From: Flavobacterium luteum
GTDB taxonomy: Bacteria; Bacteroidota; Bacteroidia; Flavobacteriales; Flavobacteriaceae
Assembly (NCBI RefSeq): GCF_008806775.1
Contig: NZ_WAEM01000003.1
Coordinates: 248,001 to 312,000 of the forward strand
DNA: 64,000 bases
Direction: 5' to 3'
Made by a program: the position numbers and the translations under genes. This document shows, in pieces, positions 55,366-64,000 of the stretch; within the stretch, counting starts at the first letter, position 1, and each line of letters opens with the position of its first letter. The notes under the pieces are model-generated. The model had not been told where the DNA came from and searched no databases. It saw only the letters and a program-made list of their open reading frames with translations.

Positions 55366-56067
55366 ATGAATTACGCTAAAGACCCGAGAGCTGCGCTCGA
55401 ACAGGCAAAGCAATTTAAAAAATTTGCTACAAAGCACCATGGTGTAAATAACTTGTATTATGATAAATTAGTACATGCAATGACACCAACAGGGATGACT
55501 CCCTACATTATTGAGGAACGCCAATTGAATATTTCTCAATTAGATGTTTTTTCGCGATTAATGATGGATAGAATCATTTTTTTAGGAACAGGAATAGACG
55601 ATCAAATCGCAAATATTGTTCAAGCACAGCTATTGTTTTTAGAAAGTGCTGATGCCACAAAAGACATTCAAATTTATCTTAATTCTCCAGGCGGTAGCGT
55701 TTATGCTGGCTTAGGGATTTATGATACCATGCAATACATTAAGCCAGACGTTGCAACAATTTGTACCGGAATGGCAGCTTCTATGGGAGCCGTTTTATTG
55801 TGTGCTGGTGCAGCGGGAAAACGTTCGGCATTACCACATTCAAGAGTAATGATTCATCAGCCTTCTGGCGGAGCTCAAGGAGTTGCTACTGATATGGAAA
55901 TTAATCTTCGTGAAATGTTGAAATTAAAAGATGAATTGTATCAGATAATTTCTCAACATACAGGACAAACTTTTGATAAAGTACATAAAGACAGTGAACG
56001 CGATTATTGGATGATTGCTGATGAAGCAAAAGAGTACGGAATGATTGACGAAGTTTTAAGACGATAA
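55366..56067 (+). CDS. clpP: ATP-dependent Clp protease proteolytic subunit ClpP
   Basis: Serine protease of the ClpXP machine. The 233-residue protein has the catalytic Ser139 in TGMAASMGAVLL, His164 in RVMIHQPSGG and Asp213 in SERDYWM. An N-terminal extension of about 40 residues before the core (YDKLVHAMTPTGMTPYIIEE) is typical of Bacteroidota ClpP. LNSPGGSVYAGLGIYD is also conserved. clpX follows at 56147 after a stretch with short repeats. Confidence 0.97.
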   Translation: MNYAKDPRAALEQAKQFKKFATKHHGVNNLYYDKLVHAMTPTGMTPYIIEERQLNISQLDVFSRLMMDRIIFLGTGIDDQIANIVQAQLLFLESADATKDIQIYLNSPGGSVYAGLGIYDTMQYIKPDVATICTGMAASMGAVLLCAGAAGKRSALPHSRVMIHQPSGGAQGVATDMEINLREMLKLKDELYQIISQHTGQTFDKVHKDSERDYWMIADEAKEYGMIDEVLRR

Positions 56068-56072
56068 ATTAA

Positions 56073-56136
56073 AGTTAGAGGTTAGAAATTAGAGGTACGA
56101 TTGCGGACTTCTATCTTCCAACTTCCAACTTCTAAC
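56073..56136. repeat. GTTAGA/CTTCCAAC short repeats in opposite arrangement between clpP and clpX
   Basis: Units like GTTAGAGG and GTTAGAAA at 56073-56095 are followed, after about 12 bases, by their complements (CTTCTATC, TTCCAACTTCC, CTTCTAAC) at 56108-56136. The two arms could pair imperfectly into a hairpin. The same unit family occurs at 32065-32094 inside another gene's start. Confidence 0.7.
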
Positions 56137-56146
56137 AAAAAATAGA

Positions 56147-57379
56147 ATGGCAAAAGAAGTATTAGATTGTTCATTTTGTGGCCGTAAAAAGCCAGAAACC
56201 AATCTTTTAATAGCAGGTATAAATGCACATATTTGCGACAAATGTATCGAGCAAGCTCACGGAATTGTTCTTGAGGAATTAAAAACAAACGGTAAATCAA
56301 AATTGGTTGCTGATTTGATTTTAAAAAAACCGCAAGAAATCAGAGCTTTCTTAGATCAATATGTTATTGGTCAGGATCAGACTAAAAAAGTTATGGCAGT
56401 TGCGGTTTACAATCATTACAAACGTTTAATGCAACAACAATTAAACGACGATGTTGATATTGAAAAAAGCAACATAATCATGGTAGGCCAAACAGGAACA
56501 GGCAAAACTTTGGTGGCAAAAACTATTGCAAGAATGTTAGATGTTCCATTAGCAATTGTAGATGCTACTGTATTAACTGAAGCGGGTTATGTAGGAGAAG
56601 ATGTTGAAAGTATTTTAACTCGTTTGTTACAAGCTGCCGATTATGATGTGCATAAAGCTGAAAGAGGAATTGTATTTATTGACGAAATAGATAAAATTGC
56701 TCGTAAAAGCGACAATCCATCTATAACTCGTGATGTTTCAGGAGAAGGAGTACAACAAGCTTTACTTAAATTATTAGAAGGAACTGTTGTAAATGTTCCG
56801 CCTAAAGGTGGAAGAAAACATCCAGATCAAAAGTTTGTAGAAGTAAATACTAAAGACATTTTATTTATAGCGGGTGGTGCCTTTGATGGTATAGAACGAA
56901 TTATTTCTAAACGTTTAAACCGTCAGGCAGTAGGGTACAGTACTTCAAAAAATGTAGATAATATAGATAAGGACAATTTATTGCAATATATTATTCCAAA
57001 AGATATTAAAGATTTTGGTTTAATACCTGAAATAATCGGTCGTTTACCAGTATTGACTCATATGGATCCTTTAGATAGAGAAACACTAAGAGCTATTTTA
57101 ACCGAGCCTAAAAATGCTTTAATCAAACAATACCAAAAGTTATTTGCCATGGATGATGTTGATTTTACCATTACCGATGATGCATTAGATTTTATTGTTG
57201 ATAAAGCATTAGAATATAAACTTGGAGCTCGAGGACTGCGTTCATTATGTGAAGCAATTTTAACAGATGCGATGTATGAACTTCCTAGTTCTGACGAAAA
57301 AATGTTACTAATTGATAAAAATTATACAGAAGACACATTAAATAAAAGCTTATTAAAACGATTGGAAATAGCCTCTTAA
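56147..57379 (+). CDS. clpX: ATP-dependent Clp protease ATPase subunit ClpX
   Basis: Unfoldase that delivers substrates to ClpP. The 410-residue protein has the zinc finger CSFCGRK...HICDKC (Cys8, 11, 30, 33), Walker A GQTGTGKT (114-121), Walker [11 protein letters not shown] (174-183) and the [11 protein letters not shown] sensor-2 region. The extreme C-terminus is LLKRLEIAS. Its 3' end has a diverged second copy at 62645-62692 (see findings). Confidence 0.97.
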   Translation: MAKEVLDCSFCGRKKPETNLLIAGINAHICDKCIEQAHGIVLEELKTNGKSKLVADLILKKPQEIRAFLDQYVIGQDQTKKVMAVAVYNHYKRLMQQQLNDDVDIEKSNIIMVGQTGTGKTLVAKTIARMLDVPLAIVDATVLTEAGYVGEDVESILTRLLQAADYDVHKAERGIVFIDEIDKIARKSDNPSITRDVSGEGVQQALLKLLEGTVVNVPPKGGRKHPDQKFVEVNTKDILFIAGGAFDGIERIISKRLNRQAVGYSTSKNVDNIDKDNLLQYIIPKDIKDFGLIPEIIGRLPVLTHMDPLDRETLRAILTEPKNALIKQYQKLFAMDDVDFTITDDALDFIVDKALEYKLGARGLRSLCEAILTDAMYELPSSDEKMLLIDKNYTEDTLNKSLLKRLEIAS

Positions 57380-57394
57380 TTTATAATAACTACA

Positions 57395-57438
57395 TAAAAA
57401 AATCCCCTTCGTCAGTATTGTACTGAAGGGGATTTTTT
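57395..57438 (+). terminator. terminator after clpX
   Basis: AATCCCCTTC and GAAGGGGATT form a strong stem with an A run before and a T run after, 16 bases past the clpX stop. The repeat-protein gene beyond is transcribed towards it from the other side. Confidence 0.9.
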
Positions 57439-57517
57439 GTTCATTAATGATTTTAATGTGATAAATGATTCGTTAGTTTCCTAAAAACATCCTTTTTTTA
57501 GGAGACATTTTCTAAAA

Positions 57518-60500
57518 TTAAAGTTTGTTTTTTATTACTTTGATGATATTTGAAGTATTATTTGATTTCAATTCGACAAAATAAATTCCATCCTTAAAGT
57601 TTGACATATCGATTTTGAACGAAAAGTCATTTAAATTTTTAAAATATACTTCTTGTCCAATAGTGTTAAATATTTTTATGCTTGTTAATTTAAGACCATA
57701 AGATAAATTCAAATTATCCTGAACTGGATTAGGATAGTAATGGTAAGTACTAGAATCAAAACTATCAATACCTAATGTAACAGTAATCGTAACAGCTAAA
57801 CTGTTCATGCTAGAACAACCTTCCAATGTTTGAGTGGCATAATATGTTGTTGCATTTATTAATTGAGTTGTTGTTTCTAATGGGTTTACACCTGAAATGG
57901 CATCAGATGATGAAGCATACCAAAGTATATTTGTTCCAACAATTACTATATCTGCTATAGTTTTTCCAATTTCAAAGGTTTGTGCAACTGATCCTGATGG
58001 CGCAGCCGTTGTTTTGATTGTTGCATTAACAGCTAATCGTGAAACGCTTTCACAAGAATTTAAAGTTTGACTTGCATAATATGTTGTGCCGTCAACTAAA
58101 GCTGTATTGGTGGTAACAGCAGTGCCAGAAGTTGCAGAATCATACCATTTTATAGTAGTTCCTGTGGCAACTAAATCAGCTATTTTCCCTGAGTTGCAGA
58201 ATGTTTGTGTTGCAGTTCCTGTAGGTGCAGCAGTTATGTTAATCACTGCTTTTACAGCTAATCGTGAAACACTCTCACAAGAATTTAAAGTTTGGCTTGC
58301 ATAGTACGTCGTATTATCAGTTAAATTTGTTGTCGTTGCTAAAGCGGTTCCTAAAGTTGGAGTAGCATACCATTTTACGGCAGTTCCTGAGGCAACTAAA
58401 TCAGATACTTTCCCTGAATTACAAAATGCTTGTGTAGCTGTTCCTGTAGGTACAGACGTTACATTAATTAGCGTTTTTACAGCTAAACGGGAGGCACTTT
58501 CACAAGAATTTAAAGTTTGGCTTACATAATATGTCGTATTATTCACTAAATCTGTAGTGTTGGCCAAAGCAGTACCTAAAGTTGCAGTAGCATACCATTT
58601 TACGGCAGTTCCTGTGACAAATAAATCAGCTATTTTTCCAGTATTGCAAAATGCTTGTGTTGTAGTTCCAGTAGGTATTGGAGTTGTATTAACAATCACT
58701 TTTACTGCTAAACGTTGGCTTTCACAAGAATTTAAAGTTTGACTTGCGTAATAAGTCGAGTTGTCAACTAAATCTGTTGTAGAGACAAGAGCAGTTCCTA
58801 AAGTTGCGCTAGCATACCATTTTACGGCAGTTCCTGTTACAACTAAATTAGATATTTTTGCAGTATTACAGAATGTTTGTGTTGCAGTTCCAGTTGGAAT
58901 AGCAGTTACGATGACAGTTGCTTTTACCGCTAAACGTGAGGTGCCTTCACAAGAATTTAAAGTTTGACTAGCATAGTACGTTGTTCCATCGACTAAATCT
59001 GTAGTGGCAGCTAGAGGAGTACCTAAAGTAGCACTTGCATACCATTTTATAGCAGCACCAGTGGCGACAAGATTAGATACTTTTGCAGCAGAATTGCATA
59101 ATGTCTGAGTAGCAGAACCAGTTGGAGCTGGAGAAAATGCAGGGATAATACTATTATCCCAACTTCCAGATATTACGTCTCCCGAATCTTTACAAATACT
59201 TGATAACGAAGTATTATCAGTTGCATAAAGAGTTACTGAATTGGTTAAACTATTTCTTAAATCGATTCCTGTAATAGAATTGAAATTACAAACAATATAT
59301 GTAAGTTTAGAATTAGTTGTAAAATCTAATTGTGTTAATTTATTATCCGTACAACTTATATTTTCTAATGCCGTTAATCCCGTAACATTTATCGAGGTTA
59401 ATAAGTTAAAATTACAGGTTAATGTGTTTAATTTTGTTAAACCAGTTGCATCAAAAGTGACTAGTTTATTATTTGAGAAATCTAATGTTGTTAAAAGTGT
59501 TAACCCTGTCGTTTTTAATGTAGTCAGCGCATTATTATTACAAGTTAAGCTAGTTAACTTTGTTAATTCTGATACGTCTAAGGACGTAATGAGCGGATTA
59601 TGAGTTACACTTAATGAGGATAATTGAATGCAACCTATAAGGTCTAATGTGGTTAATAAATCGTTGTTATTTAAAGTTGCAGAAGTTAACCCTGTACAAT
59701 TTGACAAATCCAAAGAAGTAAGAGTAGTTTTTATCTGGCTGGAGTCATAATAAGTTATTGCTTTACAGCCTGATATATTTAAATTTTTTATAGGATCGCT
59801 ATTGTTGTAACTATATGGGTCATAGTAATAAAGAGTTGTTATGCTAAGGCATCCAGAAGCATTAATGTCGGAAAGTGTAGGGTTGTTATAACAATACAAA
59901 TAAACTAATTTGGTTAATCCCGAAACATTAAGAGAAGTTAGCTGGTTATCCACACAATTCAAACTGCTTAATAAACTTAGACCTGTTATATTTAAAGAGG
60001 TCAATTTATTTGAATTACAAGTTAACGTAGTTAATTTAGTAAATGTAGTTGCATCAAAAGTAGTCAGTTTATTATTTGAAAAATCCAAAGTTGTTAAATT
60101 AATCAAACCAGTCATTTTTAAGGAAGCTGTAGTTAAAGCATTATTGTTACAAGCTAAACTGGTTATTTTTGCCAATCCCGTCAAATCTAAGGAGGTAAGA
60201 AGGGGATTATTAGTCACACTAAAAGTATTTAATAAAGAACAACCGCTTACGTTCAAAGTGGTTAACAAGTCATTGCTGTTTAAAGTCAGATAGGTTAGCG
60301 CGGTACAATTAGACAAATCCAAAGAAATAAGTGTAGTTTTTATCTGGCTGGAATCATAGGAAGTCAAGGCTTTACATCCAGATAAATTTAAATTTTTTAT
60401 AGGATTGCTAATGTTGTAGGAGTAGGGGTTGTAATAGTAAAGAGTTGTCAAAGCAAGACAGCCTGAAGCATTTATGTCGGTTAGGCTATCATTGTTGTAA

Positions 60501-62347
60501 CAATACAAATAAACTAATTTGGTTAAGCCCGAAACATTTATTGAAGTCAGTAGGTTGTCATCACAATTAATATTGCTTAATAAAGTCAACCCCGATACAT
60601 TTAAAGAGGTTAATTTATTTAAATTACAGATTAAAGAGGTTAATTTAGTAAAAGTTGATGCGTCAAAAGTGCTCAGTAGATTATTAGAAAAATCCAAAGT
60701 TGACAAAAGCGTTAAACCTGTCATTTTTAAGGTAGTTGTGGTTAACGCATTATCATTACAGGCAAGACTAGTTAACTTGGATAATCCAGACACATCTAAG
60801 GACGTAAGAAGCGGATTATGAGTCACACTTAATGTAGTTAATAATGAGCAACCACTTACACTTAATGTGTTTAATAGGTCATTGTTATTTAAAACTATTG
60901 AGATTAGTCCTGTACAATTAGATAAATCTAAAGTAGTAAGCGTAGTTTTTATAATACTGGAATCATAATAAGTTATTGCTTTACAGCCTGATAAATTTAA
61001 TTTTTTTATAGGATCACTAATGTTGTAGGCGTAAGGGTTGTAGTAGTAAAGAGTTGTTAAGGCAATACATCCAGAAGCATTTATGTCGCTTAGGCTGTCG
61101 TTATTATAACAATACAGATAAACTAATTTAGTTAAGCCAGAAACATTAATTGAACTCAGCAGGTTATCATTACAATTCAAACTGCTCAATGAATTTAAGC
61201 CAGAAACATTGATTGAAGTCAGTAAGTTATTGCTACAATCTAAACTGCTCAATAAAGTTAAGCCTGTTACATTTAAAGAGGTCAATTTATTAAAATTACA
61301 GGTTAATGTGGTTAATTTTGTTAAGCCTGTTGCATCAAAAGAGGCTAGTTGATTATTTGAAAAATTTAAAGTGGTTAAATTTATTAAACCTGTGGTATCA
61401 AATGTAGCTGTGGTTAAAGCATTGTTGTTACAGGATAAACTGTTTAATTTCGTCAAACCTGAGACATCGAGGGAAGTAAGAAGCGGATTGTTGGCCACAC
61501 TTAATGAATTTAATAGGGTACAACCACTTACATCTAATGTGGTCAATAGGTCATTGGCATTAATAATAGCAGAGGTTAACCCTGTGCAATTTGATAAATT
61601 CAAAGAGACAAGTGTGGTTTTTATCTGGCTAGAGTCATAATAACTTATTGCTTTACAGCCTGATAAATTTAAATTTTTTATAGGATCACTATTGTTATAA
61701 TTGTAGGGGTCGTAGTCGTAAAGAGTTGTTAATGCTATACAGCCTGAAGCGTCTATGTCGTTTAGACCATAGTTGTTGTAACAATATAAATAAACTAATT
61801 TAGTTAAGCCGGAAACATCAAGAGAAGTCAGCAGGTTATCGTTACAATTCAAAGTACTTAATAAAGTTAAACCAGTTATGTTTAAAGAGGGCAATTTGTT
61901 AAAATTACAAGTTAATGTTGATAATTTCGTTAACCCTGTTGCATCAAAAGAGGTAAGTTGATTATTTGAAAAATCTAAAGAGGTTAAATTTAATAATCCA
62001 GTTAATGTTAGTGTTGTAAGTGAATTGTTATTACATGATAATGTAGTTAATTTTGTTAATCCTGAAACATCAAGGCTTGCTAGTTGGTTAGTATCAACGT
62101 ACAATGTTGTTAGGTTAGAAAAGCTTTTAATTCCTGTTAAATTCACTATCGATTTAGATTTTAAATTTAAATAGGTAGGAACTAATGCTTCACCAGCCTG
62201 TATTTGTCCGTCAGTATTAGTGTCCACGCCTAGGGTAATCAAAGCTGCCTTAAAATTGGCATCTGGAATGGTGACTACTTGCGCTATTATAGTGCCAGAA
62301 AATAAAATAAATAAAGCACTAAAAAACGATAATTTAGAATACTTCAT
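57518..62347 (-). CDS. secreted leucine-rich-repeat protein with Ig-like repeats and T9SS sorting domain
   Basis: A 1609-residue secreted protein. Signal peptide to IIAQ (23). A segment with an EF-hand or dockerin-like loop (DTNTDGQIQAGEA, 42-54) follows. Residues about 75-1050 are leucine-rich repeats of about 21 residues (pattern LTSLDVSGLTKLTSLxCNNNxL). They are grouped into four super-repeats that start at LVYLYCYNN (residues 184, 408, 611, 814) and are spaced 224, 203 and 203. Residues about 1072-1523 are six Ig-like (CHU_C/Ig_7) modules of about 75 residues (PTGTATQTFCN ... WYASATLGT ... TTYYASQTLNSCES). Residues 1532-1609 are a T9SS type A domain (YYPNPVQDNLNLSYG). Likely a cell-surface or released adhesive or binding protein; the ligand is unknown. 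Confidence 0.93.
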   Translation of the reverse strand: MKYSKLSFFSALFILFSGTIIAQVVTIPDANFKAALITLGVDTNTDGQIQAGEALVPTYLNLKSKSIVNLTGIKSFSNLTTLYVDTNQLASLDVSGLTKLTTLSCNNNSLTTLTLTGLLNLTSLDFSNNQLTSFDATGLTKLSTLTCNFNKLPSLNITGLTLLSTLNCNDNLLTSLDVSGLTKLVYLYCYNNYGLNDIDASGCIALTTLYDYDPYNYNNSDPIKNLNLSGCKAISYYDSSQIKTTLVSLNLSNCTGLTSAIINANDLLTTLDVSGCTLLNSLSVANNPLLTSLDVSGLTKLNSLSCNNNALTTATFDTTGLINLTTLNFSNNQLASFDATGLTKLTTLTCNFNKLTSLNVTGLTLLSSLDCSNNLLTSINVSGLNSLSSLNCNDNLLSSINVSGLTKLVYLYCYNNDSLSDINASGCIALTTLYYYNPYAYNISDPIKKLNLSGCKAITYYDSSIIKTTLTTLDLSNCTGLISIVLNNNDLLNTLSVSGCSLLTTLSVTHNPLLTSLDVSGLSKLTSLACNDNALTTTTLKMTGLTLLSTLDFSNNLLSTFDASTFTKLTSLICNLNKLTSLNVSGLTLLSNINCDDNLLTSINVSGLTKLVYLYCYNNDSLTDINASGCLALTTLYYYNPYSYNISNPIKNLNLSGCKALTSYDSSQIKTTLISLDLSNCTALTYLTLNSNDLLTTLNVSGCSLLNTFSVTNNPLLTSLDLTGLAKITSLACNNNALTTASLKMTGLINLTTLDFSNNKLTTFDATTFTKLTTLTCNSNKLTSLNITGLSLLSSLNCVDNQLTSLNVSGLTKLVYLYCYNNPTLSDINASGCLSITTLYYYDPYSYNNSDPIKNLNISGCKAITYYDSSQIKTTLTSLDLSNCTGLTSATLNNNDLLTTLDLIGCIQLSSLSVTHNPLITSLDVSELTKLTSLTCNNNALTTLKTTGLTLLTTLDFSNNKLVTFDATGLTKLNTLTCNFNLLTSINVTGLTALENISCTDNKLTQLDFTTNSKLTYIVCNFNSITGIDLRNSLTNSVTLYATDNTSLSSICKDSGDVISGSWDNSIIPAFSPAPTGSATQTLCNSAAKVSNLVATGAAIKWYASATLGTPLAATTDLVDGTTYYASQTLNSCEGTSRLAVKATVIVTAIPTGTATQTFCNTAKISNLVVTGTAVKWYASATLGTALVSTTDLVDNSTYYASQTLNSCESQRLAVKVIVNTTPIPTGTTTQAFCNTGKIADLFVTGTAVKWYATATLGTALANTTDLVNNTTYYVSQTLNSCESASRLAVKTLINVTSVPTGTATQAFCNSGKVSDLVASGTAVKWYATPTLGTALATTTNLTDNTTYYASQTLNSCESVSRLAVKAVINITAAPTGTATQTFCNSGKIADLVATGTTIKWYDSATSGTAVTTNTALVDGTTYYASQTLNSCESVSRLAVNATIKTTAAPSGSVAQTFEIGKTIADIVIVGTNILWYASSSDAISGVNPLETTTQLINATTYYATQTLEGCSSMNSLAVTITVTLGIDSFDSSTYHYYPNPVQDNLNLSYGLKLTSIKIFNTIGQEVYFKNLNDFSFKIDMSNFKDGIYFVELKSNNTSNIIKVIKNKL
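57779..59134 (-). repeat. six tandem Ig-like modules of about 225 bp
   Basis: Encoded modules start at residues about 1075, 1151, 1225, 1300, 1375 and 1450, spacing 74-76. The first five share TxxFCN or TLCN and KWYA; the last is degenerate (QTFEI, LWYASS). Nucleotide-level similarity is visible by eye, for example the recurring TTCACAAGAATTTAAAGTTTG. Confidence 0.9.
59909..61798 (-). repeat. LRR super-repeats of 203 residues (609 bp)
   Basis: Units 61127-61798, 60518-61126 and 59909-60517, with a fourth beginning at 59908. The first unit is 63 bp longer and contains one additional 21-residue repeat. Each unit has a non-LRR insert with YDSSQIKTTL-type sequence flanked by NLSGCKA and LDLSNCT. 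Confidence 0.88.
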
Positions 62348-62368
62348 GATTTCTAATATTTTAATTTC

Positions 62369-62476
62369 CTACTCGTAAGGCTTTTCGGTTCCGCCCCGTT
62401 TATTAAAGTGGTTTCTGGTTTCCACTTGTGGAATATTTAAAAAATTTTTAAAATATTTATATTTTTCTTCTTTCAT
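62369..62476 (-). CDS. possible 35-residue open frame upstream of the LRR gene
   Basis: An ATG at 62474-62476 opens a 35-codon frame (MKEEKYKYFKNFLNIPQVE...) ending 21 bases before the LRR start. It is Lys/Glu-rich and has no recognised family. It could be a leader peptide or chance; only length and position support it. Confidence 0.2.
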   Translation of the reverse strand: MKEEKYKYFKNFLNIPQVETRNHFNKRGGTEKPYE

Positions 62477-62644
62477 AAACTAATAGTTGTTAAAATTATT
62501 AAAATCGATTACTTAAAGTTAGTTAAAATTTATCTAGAAAACAAAAAACAGCAGAGTTAATTTGCTGTTAAATAGGTTATTATATTAATTAAATATTGAA
62601 CAAGCTCGAGGATTAAATTCTTTATAATACTATTTATATAAATA

Positions 62645-62692
62645 AGGGACGTCAAGAAAAATCTATTGAAACGTTTAGAAATCGCTTCATAA
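62645..62692 (+). pseudogene. diverged duplicate of the clpX 3' end
   Basis: The last codons here read [14 protein letters not shown] followed by TAA. The nine residues LLKRLEIAS and stop equal the clpX C-terminus (57350-57379), yet seven of the nine codons differ at a synonymous base, so it is an old or foreign copy rather than a recent duplication. No start or other clpX sequence lies upstream. It is a remnant, with its own terminator at 62709-62742. The rest of 62348-62881 is AT-rich with nothing else I recognise. Confidence 0.7.
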
Positions 62693-62708
62693 ATTTTTTT
62701 TTTAAAAA

Positions 62709-62742
62709 ATAAAAACCTGTTTAAAGATTTGATCAGGTTTTT
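62709..62742 (+). terminator. terminator after the clpX-tail remnant
   Basis: AAAAACCTG and CAGGTTTTT pair around a 13-base loop, followed by seven T. It lies 16 bases after the remnant stop, which is where a functional clpX would have its terminator. It supports the view that this was once a real gene end. Confidence 0.8.
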
Positions 62743-62881
62743 TTGGTTAAAAGAAATCTAATCTAGATCTTCGGATGAGAAAGTAAGGTTTCATTTTCTC
62801 TTTATGAAAAAACACAAGATATTCTTTTTTATAAGCAATAGATTGTCGATTTTTGCCCATCACAAATCAATTTATATAGAA

Positions 62882-64000
62882 ATGGCAATAGAAGATAAAG
62901 AAATTATTTTATTAAAAGTTTCTGGTCAGGACAAGCCAGGTGTAACTGCTGGTTTAACATCCATATTGGCGACTTATGATGCTATTATTTTAGACATTGG
63001 TCAAGCCGATATTCACGACACACTATCTTTGGGTATTTTATTTGAAGTAAAAGCAGGATCTAGTTCAGCTGCTGTTTTAAAAGATTTACTTTTCAAAGCT
63101 TATGAATTAGGCATCAAGGTTAATTTTATCCCTATCACAATTCCTGATTACGAAATTTGGGTAAAAGGACAACGGAAACAACGTTATATTATCAATATTT
63201 TAGGAGAAAAGCTGACTGCAGTTCAATTAGCTGCGGTGACAAAAATTATGTCTGACCAAAATTTGAATATTGATTCTATCATACGATTAACAGGAAGAAC
63301 TTCTGTAGTTGACATTGAAGAGTATCCACGTTGCTGCATTCAATTATCCGTAACGGGTAATGTAATTGATAAAACAGCTATAAATGCAAGTTTTATGCAA
63401 ATTTCGGGAGATTTGGATGTCGACATTGCCTTTCAAGAGGACAATATGTATAGAAGAAACAGACGATTAGTTTGTTTTGATATGGATTCAACATTAATCC
63501 AAACTGAAGTAATAGACGAACTTGCTGAATTAGCAGGAGTAGGGGAGCAAGTACGTGCAATTACTGAATCGGCGATGAACGGCGAAATAGATTTTAGCGA
63601 AAGCTTTAAGAAAAGAATGGCTTTGCTAGAAGGATTGAGCGAAGATGTATTGCAAAATGTTGCTAAAAACTTGCCTATAACTAAAGGAGCACATCGCTTA
63701 ATGAAAGCCTTAAAATATTACGGATACAAAACCGCCATTTTATCAGGAGGATTTACCTATTTTGGAGAGTTTTTACAAAAAGAGTTGGGAATAGATTACG
63801 TGTATGCCAATCAATTGGAAATTGTTGATGGTAAACTGACCGGAAAGTATTTAGGAGAAATCGTTGATGGTCAGAAAAAAGCCGAATATCTAAAAGCCAT
63901 TGCAGAACGAGAAGGAATACACATCAATCAAACTATTGCAGTTGGTGACGGAGCAAATGATTTACCCATGTTAAATTTGGCAGGATTAGGAATTGCTTTT
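62882..64000 (+). CDS. serB: phosphoserine phosphatase with N-terminal ACT domains (3' end outside window)
   Basis: Last step of serine biosynthesis, removing phosphate from phosphoserine. The first 373 residues are visible. Two ACT-like domains come first (LLKVSGQDKPGVTAGLTS, then RYIINILGEKLTAVQL). The HAD domain follows from about 195 with VCFDMDSTLIQTE (nucleophile Asp200, Asp202), ILSGGFTYFGEFL and VGDGANDLPML. The start ATG 62882 gives MAIEDKEI, the usual SerB N-terminus; an in-frame ATG at 62804 would add 26 residues and is less likely. Cut by the window end. Confidence 0.95.
   Translation, partial: MAIEDKEIILLKVSGQDKPGVTAGLTSILATYDAIILDIGQADIHDTLSLGILFEVKAGSSSAAVLKDLLFKAYELGIKVNFIPITIPDYEIWVKGQRKQRYIINILGEKLTAVQLAAVTKIMSDQNLNIDSIIRLTGRTSVVDIEEYPRCCIQLSVTGNVIDKTAINASFMQISGDLDVDIAFQEDNMYRRNRRLVCFDMDSTLIQTEVIDELAELAGVGEQVRAITESAMNGEIDFSESFKKRMALLEGLSEDVLQNVAKNLPITKGAHRLMKALKYYGYKTAILSGGFTYFGEFLQKELGIDYVYANQLEIVDGKLTGKYLGEIVDGQKKAEYLKAIAEREGIHINQTIAVGDGANDLPMLNLAGLGIAF

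Noticed and set aside
58086..61640. Several plus-strand frames opposite the LRR gene
   Set aside because: They recur in step with the repeats of the real gene and have repeat-derived composition, so they are shadows.
57779..61798. Regular repeats that might suggest a CRISPR array or satellite
   Set aside because: Units are 225 and 609 bp, in frame and coding; no short identical repeats with unique spacers.

Overview
The window is chromosomal DNA of a Flavobacterium-type bacterium (phylum Bacteroidota). The evidence is its low GC content, promoters of the Bacteroidota form (TTG, about 19-20 bases, TAnnTTTG), SusC/SusD-type outer-membrane nutrient uptake, type IX secretion and gliding genes (SprA, RemB, PorP/SprF), T9SS C-terminal sorting domains, and two OmpH proteins next to BamA. 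No rRNA, tRNA, CRISPR array, transposase, integrase or phage structural gene was seen. Most of the window is ordinary core genome.

Region 1 (1-12.4 kb) is an alpha-glucan/maltose utilization locus. On the minus strand it holds beta-phosphoglucomutase (cut by the window edge), an MFS disaccharide transporter and a LacI-type regulator. On the plus strand it holds SusC, SusD, a SusE-like lipoprotein and a secreted GH13 amylase with a T9SS sorting domain. The expected division of labour is starch or oligosaccharide cleavage outside the cell, outer-membrane import by SusC/D, inner-membrane import by the MFS protein, and phosphorolysis followed by beta-phosphoglucomutase in the cytoplasm. A shared short motif lies in front of the three divergent promoters. 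Next comes about 1 kb without an intact gene (12.4-13.4 kb), which holds the decayed, internally deleted remains of an AsmA-family gene.

Region 2 (13.4-27 kb) carries the malic enzyme/phosphotransacetylase fusion, ruvA, the very large sprA, gcvH, a VanZ-family gene and remB. Region 3 (27-32.3 kb) is a respiratory oxidase assembly operon: heme O synthase, two subunit III genes, subunit IV, a thioredoxin-fold-like protein lacking a copper-site cysteine pair, SCO, DUF420 and a small CxxC membrane protein. Region 4 (32.3-41.7 kb) has a DUF4403 lipoprotein, a TolC/MacA-like export pair, tsaB, an MscS channel, a 40-residue-repeat helical protein, a YyaL/DUF255 protein and a NifU-like protein with a duplicated N-terminal domain.

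Region 5 (41.9-51.9 kb) has a PorP/SprF gene, a gamma carbonic anhydrase and the minus-strand envelope cluster CBS protein - nadK - DUF6089 - uppS - bamA - ompH - ompH - murI. Region 6 (51.9-57.4 kb) has pdxJ, an alpha/beta hydrolase, a small holin-like membrane protein, and tig - clpP - clpX.

Region 7 (57.4-64 kb) has a 1609-residue secreted leucine-rich-repeat protein built from 203-residue super-repeats and six Ig-like modules, then serB, cut by the window end. The repeat-protein gene sits between clpX and a second, synonymously diverged copy of the clpX 3' end. This suggests that the 5.2 kb between them was inserted or exchanged, and it is the most unusual structural observation in the window. 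Many gene starts were set downstream of the longest open frame, as explained in each entry.
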